Virus record (IMG/VR): IMGVR_UViG_3300027917_000102
Span: 1 to 35,815 of that record
Reading direction: 5' to 3' (one strand)
DNA from: a virus
DNA length: 35,815 bases
This document shows positions 29,379 through 35,815 of the stretch, in pieces. Numbering within the stretch: the stretch's first letter is position 1; each line of letters starts with the position of its first letter. The translations under genes and the position numbers were made by a program. The notes below the pieces were generated by a model. It was not told where the DNA came from. It saw only the letters and a list, made by a program, of their open reading frames with translations, and did no database searches.

Positions 29379-31673
29379 TTATCGACCAACTACTTCACTG
29401 AAAGCAACACCAGTCTTGGTAGCAGTGAAGGTAATGCTGATGAAGTTAATAGAACGAGTTGCCTTGAGAAGAATCTCAGCGACAAATTCATTTCTGTCAA
29501 TAACATCAGGAGTATTATTGGTGTCATCACAAACAACGAGGAAATCTGTAATACCTCTACGTGCCTGAATCTCAGACAAGTAGGAGTTAACAGCACTAGA
29601 GAAGGAGCTTCTGGTTAGAACATCGTTCTGCTCAAAGAGAACTCCGGAAGCAAGTCTTTCAACTCTCTTCTCAATATTGAGGAAGAGTCTACGGACGTTG
29701 ATTCTATCAAATGCACTTGTGGATGCCAAAGCGGTTTTATCTCCGAAGAGAGTAATACCAGTACCAGGAAGTGTGGTAATTGGGTTGATTCTGTTAGAAT
29801 AGAGAAGATCTCTATCTGCCTGGGATGGGTTGTATGCTAGTTTGATAGCGTTCTTGAGACCGCCTCTAGCAACACCAGCAGGTGAGTACCAGTCACCTAG
29901 GACTTGAGATGTAGCTACACATAGTCCAGCAACATCTCCGTTACATGGAACGTAACGATATCTGTCGTTGAATCTGTCATAAAGATACTTATAACCAGAA
30001 TCAAATACAGCATAGGATGTAGAAGGTAACGAACGGAAGAAGTTAATCGTGTTCGTTCTTTGATCAACAGAGGATAGTGAGACACCACCTGTTCCGATTT
30101 GGTTTGACCTATGTGGGGAAACGAAAGCGACACAATCTTTTCTGGCATCAGCAATTGCTACGACTTTAGCAGCTTTTGACTTTGTGCCATCTTCGGTTGC
30201 CATTGATCCACCCATTAGGATGAAGTCAATCTCTGTTTCGTCAGCGGTAGCAAAGACATCATAAGCATTTCCAATCTCACCAGCGCTGTAATCATAGTCA
30301 TCAGCACCAGCTGTCAGGGTGTATGCTTGAGCACCAGCAACTTCGAAAGTTCTGTTATTACCAGCGTCAACGATAGTTGTTGAATCCTGAGACCAAGCAA
30401 TATAGCGAGAGTCTCCGGTAGCAGCCGCGTCTAGAACTGTAGTGATGGCGTTGGTGCCAGCAAAGAGATAGTTTGATTGCTCAGTAATAATATCTCTATA
30501 GTATACAGCACCGTTCTCAGCAGAGCGCCCGTCTGTTAGTTTAGAAAGACCAGTAACTCTTTCTAAAACGTTTCCGACAGTTCCTGATAATCTACCATCA
30601 AGATCTACGGTAGCAATGATAAGTTCGTCACCTACAATTCCTCTCGCCGCGGCGTATCCCGAAGTGCCAGGACGTGCCCCGAAAGATACTAGAGGTAAAG
30701 ATAGTTCGCCAACAGTAACGCTGGTGTTTGTGTACCAGTCATATACAGCTGAGATAGCGGTGTCGTTAACTGTTGTGGTTACGGTAACGGTGATATCAGT
30801 GCCGCCACCAGTAGCAGCACCAAGAAGTGTTAGTTCTTCATTATCGGAGTATCCATCACCAGCAGCTACTAGAGATACGGTAACTGATCCGCCGAGTCCA
30901 TTAGCAGCACCACCACCCTCTACGCCAGCATCAGCAACAACTACATCGAAGGTAGCACCCTTGGTGTCTCCATCAGCAGTTAAACCAGGATAAGTACCAG
31001 GAGTTCTGCCTGCTTCTGTAACAGCATTATCGGCAATTGAACCGATTGGATCTAGATTGTCATCCTGGAGGAAGTCTGTGGTAGTGGGTTCGTCACCAGA
31101 TGTGATAACAATAGCAGCTTTCCAGAGCGACTCTGCCATGGAAGCTTCGTAGGATAGAACGTATCCAGTAGCACCATTGCTGAATGTTACCGAGTCGCCA
31201 ACAGCTAGTGGATTTTGTGAAGCATCTGCAGGAGCAGTTGTAAACTCAACATAAACGTCAGCACCACTGTCGATGACAACTACGCCAGCTGAGTTACCCC
31301 ACTTACCAGGAGATCTAGCAGCAAACTCGGCAGTGTAGCTGTTACCAATCCAATCAAGGTCATCCTTAACTAGAAGATCAGTACCACCAACATTAGCAGT
31401 TTTGAGTCCATCTGTTTCTGCTCTAACTACAGCGAGTCTTCCGCCATAGGTTAGAAATTCCGAAGCAACAAAATAGTCTTCTGCGTTTGCTTCGACGGGT
31501 AGACCGAAAATATCGATCAAAGATCTTTGTGAATCAATCTCAGTGATTCTACCTACAGGTCCTTTAGTAAAGGAAGATGCAAAGGCAGCGGTTAGTGCCT
31601 GTGCTCCTGTAATTGTCGCCGTTGTTACGTCACGTTCTCTTAATAAAATACCAGGCGAGATTTGACTTGCCAT
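29379..31673 (-). CDS. 18: Tail sheath protein gp18
   Basis: Contractile sheath subunit. It is 764 residues against 659 in T4. The N-terminus (QISPGILLRERDVTT) and the C-terminal third (IAWSQDS region, FRSLPSTSYAVFDSGYKYLY, YVPCNGDVAGLCV, WYSPAG, and the final EIQARRGITDFLVVCD) are typical of T4-type sheaths and hold the tube-contacting core. A Gly/Thr/Val-rich segment at about 217-302 (30768-31025) looks like an inserted beta domain. GAGG lies eight bases before the ATG, with a late promoter-like box 37 bases upstream. Confidence 0.96.
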   Translation of the reverse strand: MASQISPGILLRERDVTTATITGAQALTAAFASSFTKGPVGRITEIDSQRSLIDIFGLPVEANAEDYFVASEFLTYGGRLAVVRAETDGLKTANVGGTDLLVKDDLDWIGNSYTAEFAARSPGKWGNSAGVVVIDSGADVYVEFTTAPADASQNPLAVGDSVTFSNGATGYVLSYEASMAESLWKAAIVITSGDEPTTTDFLQDDNLDPIGSIADNAVTEAGRTPGTYPGLTADGDTKGATFDVVVADAGVEGGGAANGLGGSVTVSLVAAGDGYSDNEELTLLGAATGGGTDITVTVTTTVNDTAISAVYDWYTNTSVTVGELSLPLVSFGARPGTSGYAAARGIVGDELIIATVDLDGRLSGTVGNVLERVTGLSKLTDGRSAENGAVYYRDIITEQSNYLFAGTNAITTVLDAAATGDSRYIAWSQDSTTIVDAGNNRTFEVAGAQAYTLTAGADDYDYSAGEIGNAYDVFATADETEIDFILMGGSMATEDGTKSKAAKVVAIADARKDCVAFVSPHRSNQIGTGGVSLSSVDQRTNTINFFRSLPSTSYAVFDSGYKYLYDRFNDRYRYVPCNGDVAGLCVATSQVLGDWYSPAGVARGGLKNAIKLAYNPSQADRDLLYSNRINPITTLPGTGITLFGDKTALASTSAFDRINVRRLFLNIEKRVERLASGVLFEQNDVLTRSSFSSAVNSYLSEIQARRGITDFLVVCDDTNNTPDVIDRNEFVAEILLKATRSINFISITFTATKTGVAFSEVVGR

Positions 31674-31709
31674 GTTGTGTTCCTCTGGGTATCCATTTGA
31701 ATCTGAAAT

Positions 31710-31717
31710 TATTTATT
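31710..31717 (-). promoter_or_regulatory. Late promoter-like box ahead of gp18
   Basis: The minus strand reads AATAAATA in the 80-base gap before gp18, 37 bases from its ATG. Confidence 0.6.
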
Positions 31718-31753
31718 ATTTCGGACTATTTGACTGGGGAAACATGACGTGAA

Positions 31754-31978
31754 CTACCAGTCTGGATACTCCCACTTTACAGACTCGGCTTTTCTGGCAT
31801 TGGATACTCTGCAAATACAGCATTGTTTACATTCATAGGAGTAAGCTGCTGCTACTGTTCCTCTGTCTTTACGTGTGAGATAGAAGTCATCCATCAGACT
31901 CTTTGTTTCTCCACAAACTCTACAAACACGTTCCTGGAAAATTAAGTGGTCTAATGAAAACTTATCTTCTAAATCCAT
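31754..31978 (-). CDS. Small zinc-binding protein after terminase
   Basis: This 74-residue protein starts at the ATG at 31978, overlapping the gp17 stop by one base (TAATG). Two cysteine pairs stand about 30 residues apart: CRVC near residues 19-22 and CKQC near 53-56, the second followed by a further CIC. The spacer has F and R/K residues, as in treble-clef zinc fingers of the endonuclease VII and HNH type, but the catalytic His and Asn of those nucleases are not evident. Binding of one zinc ion is likely. The function is unknown, and its position next to terminase suggests packaging or DNA processing. Confidence 0.75.
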   Translation of the reverse strand: MDLEDKFSLDHLIFQERVCRVCGETKSLMDDFYLTRKDRGTVAAAYSYECKQCCICRVSNARKAESVKWEYPDW

Positions 31979-33630
31979 TATCGATAATCCCACATATAAG
32001 AAACATCTTCCTGTACATCTCCATACCACACAGACCCATCGGATACAAATCCATCGTCACCTTCTAGACCAGTGGTGATAAAACCAAATGGTGCCATGTC
32101 TTGCTCAATCTGATTTTTTTGCTCGTCATAGATACGTTGACGAACATCATTGTCAGTCATCTCTTTGAAGTAGTCTTGCTGAACTAACCAGGCAAAGATA
32201 ACCAGACACATTACAAGGTCGTCATGGAATCCTTCGTCAGCTTCAAACGATTGTTTCTTCTGGATGAAAGTAGTTAGTTCGTTAATAATCTCATAGTCTC
32301 GGAACAATAACTTATCATCCTCTACAATCTGCTTCAGGTTAGCACATCCAACTTTCTTCACAGTGATACTCATCTTGACACCTAACTGTGTTTTGTTGCC
32401 AGAGAATCCCTGACCTACAATCTGACCAGCACGTCCTCTCATAGCACACATGAGAACGTTAGGATACTCAAGATCAAAGTTTAAAATAGATGCTACAGAG
32501 TCTCCTACATCGTTGACCTCACATAACACCCAAGCATTGTTATACGCTCTCGCTACATCATTAATGATGTTTGGAAAGAGCATAGGTTTTATCTCGTTAT
32601 TCCTATACTTTGCCACGATCTTATAAGGAACAGTGGTAATATCAAACACAACAAAAGCAGAATAGTCTCCACCGATGCCCCTGCTAACGTCAGCTGTGAT
32701 AATGTACTCTGCTTTGTCGTTTGGTTTTTCGTAAATATCTAACCCTTGATTAGTACTAATTGGTGTATCAAATACTAATGATCTAAGTTTTGAGGCGGAT
32801 ATCAATGTGTCAACTGATCCTAAGAACTCACACTCAAATTCTTGAGTGAACTGTCTTTCGGAAGTGTTCTTAATTGTCTGTGCTTTCCATTCTTCATCTC
32901 TCCCTGGAACCTGTGACCAGTGAACTTCGGACCACACATATTCATTACGTTCGTTCTGTGCATCCATCCACATCTTATAGAAGTGGTTCATACCGTAAGG
33001 CGTAGAGATAATGATAATCTTTGTCGTCTTACCAGATGAAATTGTAGGATATACAGAGGAGAAGAAATCATCCGCAACGTGATTTGGAACGAAAGCAAAT
33101 TCGTCCAAGAAAATAATATTGAAAGACATACCCCGAACAGCAGATGCTGAGGTTGAAGCAGCAAGGATCTTGGATCCGTTTTCTAATTCAATGTTACCTT
33201 TGTTCCAAACTACAACACCTTGCTGTAACCATTTGGGTAAGTTTTCATACGCCGTACATAATCTACCTAGCAAGTCTCTAGATGTAGATGCTTTGTTTGC
33301 TAGAATACCAACGTTAACATTATCATTAAACAAAATAAAATGCAACAAGTAAGATACCACGGTGGTAGACTTTCCAGTCTGACGTGGTAGCTTAGCAATG
33401 TTAAATCTGTTCTTGTGAAATTTTTCAATCAGTTCTTCCTGGAAGTCCCACATTTTAAATGGCACAAGACCTTCGTCAACGTTAACGATCTTAACGTAAT
33501 TTTTTGTAAAGTATACAGGATCTTCTCTACACTTAATAAATTCTCGAACTTGTTCTTTTGTAAATTCTTGCTGGACCCCTGCTTTTTTCAGCAGCGGATT
33601 ACCAAGATAAATTTCGTCAGAAGCACCCAT
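31978..33630 (-). CDS. 17: Large terminase subunit gp17
   Basis: DNA-packaging ATPase and headful nuclease. It is 550 residues (610 in T4). Walker A is LPRQTGKST at 81-89, Walker B FLDEF is within 171-180, and the coupling motif IIISTPYG is at about 206-213. The RNase H-like nuclease domain has D314 in ITADVSRG, E371 in CEVND and the HDDL motif near residue 480. The small terminase gp16 was not found nearby. The gene's stop codon overlaps the start of the small zinc protein. Confidence 0.97.
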   Translation of the reverse strand: MGASDEIYLGNPLLKKAGVQQEFTKEQVREFIKCREDPVYFTKNYVKIVNVDEGLVPFKMWDFQEELIEKFHKNRFNIAKLPRQTGKSTTVVSYLLHFILFNDNVNVGILANKASTSRDLLGRLCTAYENLPKWLQQGVVVWNKGNIELENGSKILAASTSASAVRGMSFNIIFLDEFAFVPNHVADDFFSSVYPTISSGKTTKIIIISTPYGMNHFYKMWMDAQNERNEYVWSEVHWSQVPGRDEEWKAQTIKNTSERQFTQEFECEFLGSVDTLISASKLRSLVFDTPISTNQGLDIYEKPNDKAEYIITADVSRGIGGDYSAFVVFDITTVPYKIVAKYRNNEIKPMLFPNIINDVARAYNNAWVLCEVNDVGDSVASILNFDLEYPNVLMCAMRGRAGQIVGQGFSGNKTQLGVKMSITVKKVGCANLKQIVEDDKLLFRDYEIINELTTFIQKKQSFEADEGFHDDLVMCLVIFAWLVQQDYFKEMTDNDVRQRIYDEQKNQIEQDMAPFGFITTGLEGDDGFVSDGSVWYGDVQEDVSYMWDYR

Positions 33631-33649
33631 TACATATTATTCGCCTGAT

Positions 33650-33657
33650 CTATTTAG
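33650..33657 (-). promoter_or_regulatory. Late promoter-like box overlapping the oxygenase stop
   Basis: The minus strand reads CTAAATAG, where AAA TAG ends the oxygenase frame; the gp17 ATG is 20 bases downstream. Confidence 0.5.
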
Positions 33658-34273
33658 TTTCTAATCTAATCTGATGAATACCACTGCTAAACTCTTGGGG
33701 CATTAGATTAAACGAGATGCTAATTCTATCTCCAACATGTTCTTCCGGATACCCATGTGGTAAATGACTATTCCATAGATAAAGATCTCCTTGGTTGGGG
33801 TGCATCGAGAAAGCTGGTTGAGAATAGTCTGTTATATTACTGTAGTCTTTTTGTATCTGTAAATATGGAAAAGGCATACAGTCTAATGTAAACTGTTTTT
33901 GAAATGTAATCGGGGAATTACCTGGAACAAACTTGACGTAATATGTTCCTGAGATAACAGAGTTTGAATGATTGTGTCTATACTGAAACCCTCCCTCTTC
34001 ACATAGGTTGATCCAAGAGTCCAGTACAATATAGTTTTGATGTTTATGTGAAACAACTTCTTTTGCAAAACAATTAGCAGACTCCACGATAAAATCATGG
34101 AGAGCTTCAAAACTTTTTTGTTTGAGAACATCATTCATCCACCAAAGTCTACCATCTTGCTGTCCGCTTGGAGGGTTTAGACGAATAATGTCTCTAACTT
34201 TTTCTAGAACAGATTTATTTTCTTTATAGTGGAATACACTAACTGGTTCTGGAAAAATAGAATAGGTTTGCAT
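33650..34273 (-). CDS. 2OG-Fe(II) oxygenase-like protein upstream of terminase
   Basis: This 207-residue protein matches the pattern of the putative 2OG-Fe(II) oxygenase family common in marine T4-like phages (PF13759-type). It has WINLCEEGGFQYRHNHSNS followed by VISGTYYVKFVPGNSPITF, and later NQGDLYLWNSHLPHG then DRISISFNLMP. The expected iron ligands would be the His in RHNHSN and the His in SHLPHG, with Arg in DRIS as the 2-oxoglutarate anchor; an Asp ligand is not obvious, so activity cannot be assumed. The substrate is unknown. A late promoter-like box precedes it, and its own stop lies in the box for gp17. Confidence 0.82.
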   Translation of the reverse strand: MQTYSIFPEPVSVFHYKENKSVLEKVRDIIRLNPPSGQQDGRLWWMNDVLKQKSFEALHDFIVESANCFAKEVVSHKHQNYIVLDSWINLCEEGGFQYRHNHSNSVISGTYYVKFVPGNSPITFQKQFTLDCMPFPYLQIQKDYSNITDYSQPAFSMHPNQGDLYLWNSHLPHGYPEEHVGDRISISFNLMPQEFSSGIHQIRLETK

Positions 34274-34293
34274 GATGTAGCATTCACTTAATG

Positions 34294-34551
34294 CTATTTA
34301 TTGTTCATCTCGGGTCCATTCTCTTCTAAATCTTCGAGACGTTTTGCCCAAGTGTCTCCACCATCAGCACCACGCTTAGGGTTAATACATTGGAAGTTAC
34401 CTAATTTATTACATACTAATCCAGCGAGGTCTAATTCATTTCCTATCTTGCCTGTGCCAGACCAGTAGTGCTGTCCGTTAATCCACAATGCCCCACACTT
34501 GGGACACTCAGCTCTAGTGACCGATAAATCGGACATCTCTTTGCCTGACAT
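34294..34551 (-). CDS. Small cysteine-rich protein, zinc ribbon-like
   Basis: This 85-residue protein starts at the ATG at 34551, chosen because CGGAG lies six bases before it. It has CPKCG at residues 16-20 and two more Cys about 30 and 37 residues later (LVCNK and FQCINPK), so a zinc ribbon is plausible. Between them lies ALWINGQHYWSGTGKIG. The C-terminal part is charged (WAKRLEDLEENGPE). It is a pattern I recall upstream of terminase in cyanophages, with no proven role. Its stop (AAA TAG) is part of the next late promoter-like box. Confidence 0.75.
   Translation of the reverse strand: MSGKEMSDLSVTRAECPKCGALWINGQHYWSGTGKIGNELDLAGLVCNKLGNFQCINPKRGADGGDTWAKRLEDLEENGPEMNNK
34295..34302 (-). 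promoter_or_regulatory. Late promoter-like box ahead of the oxygenase
   Basis: The minus strand reads AATAAATA, overlapping the stop codon of the zinc ribbon-like gene; the oxygenase ATG is 22 bases downstream. Confidence 0.5.
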
Positions 34552-34572
34552 AAGCAACTCCGTGTGATTATA

Positions 34573-34580
34573 TATTTAGA
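34573..34580 (-). promoter_or_regulatory. Late promoter-like box ahead of the zinc ribbon-like gene
   Basis: The minus strand reads TCTAAATA, 22 bases before the ATG at 34551, in the gap after the 49-codon gene. Confidence 0.5.
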
Positions 34581-34642
34581 AAGAATGTATCAATATGTTA
34601 CAATTCTTACTTAAGATATGTATAGCAAATATAAATTAAAGA

Positions 34643-34792
34643 TTAAGAGTCTTCATTATGCCAGAAGTCTTCCCAATCATCTGTGCTATTTGACACATCT
34701 TCCCACCCCGGTTCATAAAGAGAACAAGGTTCTTCCATAAGGAGATCTGCTTTCATACGCTTAACACGTTCGTACAGCTTTTTAAGATCCAT
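34643..34792 (-). CDS. Small acidic hypothetical protein
   Basis: This 49-codon frame starts MDLKKLYERVKRMKADLLME, then turns acidic and aromatic (EPCSLYEPGWEDV, then DDWEDFWHNEDS). An amphipathic basic helix joined to an acidic Trp-rich tail is seen in small adaptor-like phage proteins, but I do not recognise it. A TATAAAATA box lies 23 bases before the ATG, which supports a real late gene. There is no clear Shine-Dalgarno. Confidence 0.6.
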   Translation of the reverse strand: MDLKKLYERVKRMKADLLMEEPCSLYEPGWEDVSNSTDDWEDFWHNEDS

Positions 34793-34814
34793 TTTACCAG
34801 TTACGGGTTACAAG

Positions 34815-34823
34815 TATTTTATA
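34815..34823 (-). promoter_or_regulatory. Late promoter-like box ahead of the small acidic gene
   Basis: The minus strand reads TATAAAATA, 23 bases before the ATG at 34792; it is the T4 late consensus with one extra A. Confidence 0.45.
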
Positions 34824-34832
34824 CGGTAATCC

Positions 34833-35114
34833 TTAGCAGTTCCACGCTCTTAATGATTTATTAATCCTGCTGTCAGGATCCCGTGACGTTTTCTTACTGG
34901 TAAGCTTCTTTTTCATTCCTTTCATTCGAGCGCAGAAGGATGCCCTCCTGGGATTTCCAACCTTCTTGCTTGGTGCTTTGAGGTCAGATCCTGGATTTTC
35001 CTTTTCATAAGATCTTCGTCCTTTTTCGTTAAGTCCTCCAGACTTTTTTTGTCCTTCTTTTCTGGTCCAGGCTGATTCGTTGAGCTCATTCCTGAATTGC
35101 TTAAACGACTTCAT
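34833..35114 (-). CDS. Basic DUF6321-like protein with capsid-targeting-like leader
   Basis: This is a 93-residue protein, strongly basic through most of its length. Residues 1-13, MKSFKQFRNELNE, resemble the capsid-targeting leader of T4 internal proteins (MKTYQEFIAE), including a possible (L/I)xE cleavage site LNE/S. The remainder (WTRKEGQKKSGGLNEKGR, then RRASFCARMKGM and SLRAWNC at the end) matches a conserved phage pattern I know as DUF6321. It could be carried inside the head with DNA. GAGG lies seven bases before the ATG, which overlaps a TATAAATA sequence. The function remains unproven. Confidence 0.78.
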   Translation of the reverse strand: MKSFKQFRNELNESAWTRKEGQKKSGGLNEKGRRSYEKENPGSDLKAPSKKVGNPRRASFCARMKGMKKKLTSKKTSRDPDSRINKSLRAWNC

Positions 35115-35116
35115 AT

Positions 35117-35815
35117 TTATACCTCGTTATCTACTAGGATTAAATCGAATACAGCTCCAGCACCTAATGCTCCACTAGAACTTGATTGAATTTCAATGTC
35201 TGTTTTTTCTTCAAACTTCAGTGGAACTGGATAATCATATGTAATGTAGTTACCAGCAGCAGTTCCAAACTGACCCTTGACATTGAATGCTCCACCAAAA
35301 GGTCTTGCCATCAATCTAAAAATGGCTTCAGCATTTTGCTTATCAATCGAAGCTTGTAGTTTCATTAGATATCCAGTTTTACCAGCGGGGATAGTATATA
35401 CTGCCATCAGTGTTTGTCCTGCTTCCGCTAAAATAAATGCTCTAGCAGAACCATCAACTGTAACAGTAATCAGTCCATCATTTGTTGTTTGTCCTGCTGC
35501 TGGTGTCTTTACAAGTGCTCTAAACACACGAATAAAAGTGACACCACCTGCTGGTCCACCAACAGTAATGTCTTCCGAAGCAGGATTATAGTCTTGGTCC
35601 AATCCAGATACTGTGATTACAGCACCAGCATCATTACCACCCCCCGTTACTACAGCTCCCCCAGCAGTTCCAATATATGGATATGCTGTAGTTCCGTCCC
35701 AGATAGCTTGATAATCACCATCAAGGGCATCTCTATATCCAAACTTATTGATGTGAGAATATCCTGCTAAATCTCCAGCAGCAATAGGAATGTTAGCAGC
35801 AGATCCATAACTATT
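35117..35815 (-). CDS. Partial virion structural protein
   Basis: The frame is open to the right edge, giving 232 residues of a C-terminal part; the true start lies outside the window. The visible N-terminal segment includes GYSHINKFGYRDALDGDYQA and IWDGTTAYPYIG, a pattern seen in virion surface proteins of marine phages. The C-terminal 160 residues are beta-rich with Gly, Ala and Thr (for example GPAGGVTFIRVFRA and GQTLMAVYTIPAGKTG), like a receptor or decoration domain. No catalytic motif is seen. Its stop lies three bases before the next gene's start. Confidence 0.75.
   Translation of the reverse strand, partial: NSYGSAANIPIAAGDLAGYSHINKFGYRDALDGDYQAIWDGTTAYPYIGTAGGAVVTGGGNDAGAVITVSGLDQDYNPASEDITVGGPAGGVTFIRVFRALVKTPAAGQTTNDGLITVTVDGSARAFILAEAGQTLMAVYTIPAGKTGYLMKLQASIDKQNAEAIFRLMARPFGGAFNVKGQFGTAAGNYITYDYPVPLKFEEKTDIEIQSSSSGALGAGAVFDLILVDNEV

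Noticed and set aside
35114-35121. Exact T4 late consensus TATAAATA
   Set aside because: It overlaps the ATG of the basic protein gene (TATAAATATG), so it cannot give that gene a leader; the stop TAA and the ATG explain the sequence. It might serve a later gene, but a better box lies at 34815.
1452-35770. Numerous long open frames on the plus strand
   Set aside because: Each lies opposite a well-supported minus-strand gene, has no recognisable domain and no ribosome site, and is explained as the shadow of codon usage on the other strand.

Overview
The window is a gene-dense stretch of a T4-like marine myovirus genome, most likely a cyanophage infecting Synechococcus or Prochlorococcus. The T4 core genes appear in the cyanomyovirus order: gp17-18-19-20-(small core)-21-22-23-3-uvsY-uvsW-55-47-46, then 45-44-62-regA-hsp20-43-uvsX-41. 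Cyanomyovirus markers are present too: a MazG-type pyrophosphohydrolase, an Hsp20 chaperone, a CobS-like AAA+ ATPase and a DUF3110-like protein. The host assignment is inference; no photosynthesis gene lies in the window. Every gene I could support is on the minus strand, so transcription runs from high to low coordinates.

Right part (about 35815 to 22886), late virion module: a partial structural protein, a small basic protein with a leader resembling the T4 capsid-targeting sequence, two small hypotheticals, a 2OG-Fe(II) oxygenase-like protein, large terminase, a small zinc protein, sheath, tube, portal, a 59-residue putative prohead core protein, prohead protease, scaffold, major capsid protein and gp3. 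TAAATA late-promoter-like boxes sit ahead of most of these, several overlapping the upstream stop codon. A strong intrinsic terminator follows gene 23.

Middle (22889 to 8399), recombination and replication module: uvsY, uvsW, late sigma factor gp55, gp47/gp46, a metallopeptidase/VWA protein with its CobS-like AAA+ partner, clamp gp45, clamp loader gp44 and gp62, and regA. A DNA adenine methylase with small genes lies between gp44 and gp62. A consensus sigma70 promoter drives gene 55, and a second plausible one drives the peptidase/cobS/clamp block.

Left part (8293 to 1): hsp20, a terminator, three Sm-like genes chained by ATGA overlaps to DNA polymerase gp43, then uvsX, gp41, mazG, a small membrane protein, tRNA-Ser(UGA), a late-type promoter and a partial gene with a possible nuclease fold.

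The most distinctive observation is five small paralogous proteins with a shared Sm-like pattern, each abutting or overlapping a replication or recombination gene. Several genes shorter than about 60 codons, found by reading the gaps, complete the map. No intergenic stretch exceeds 300 bases. I saw no insertion sequence, CRISPR array or intron.
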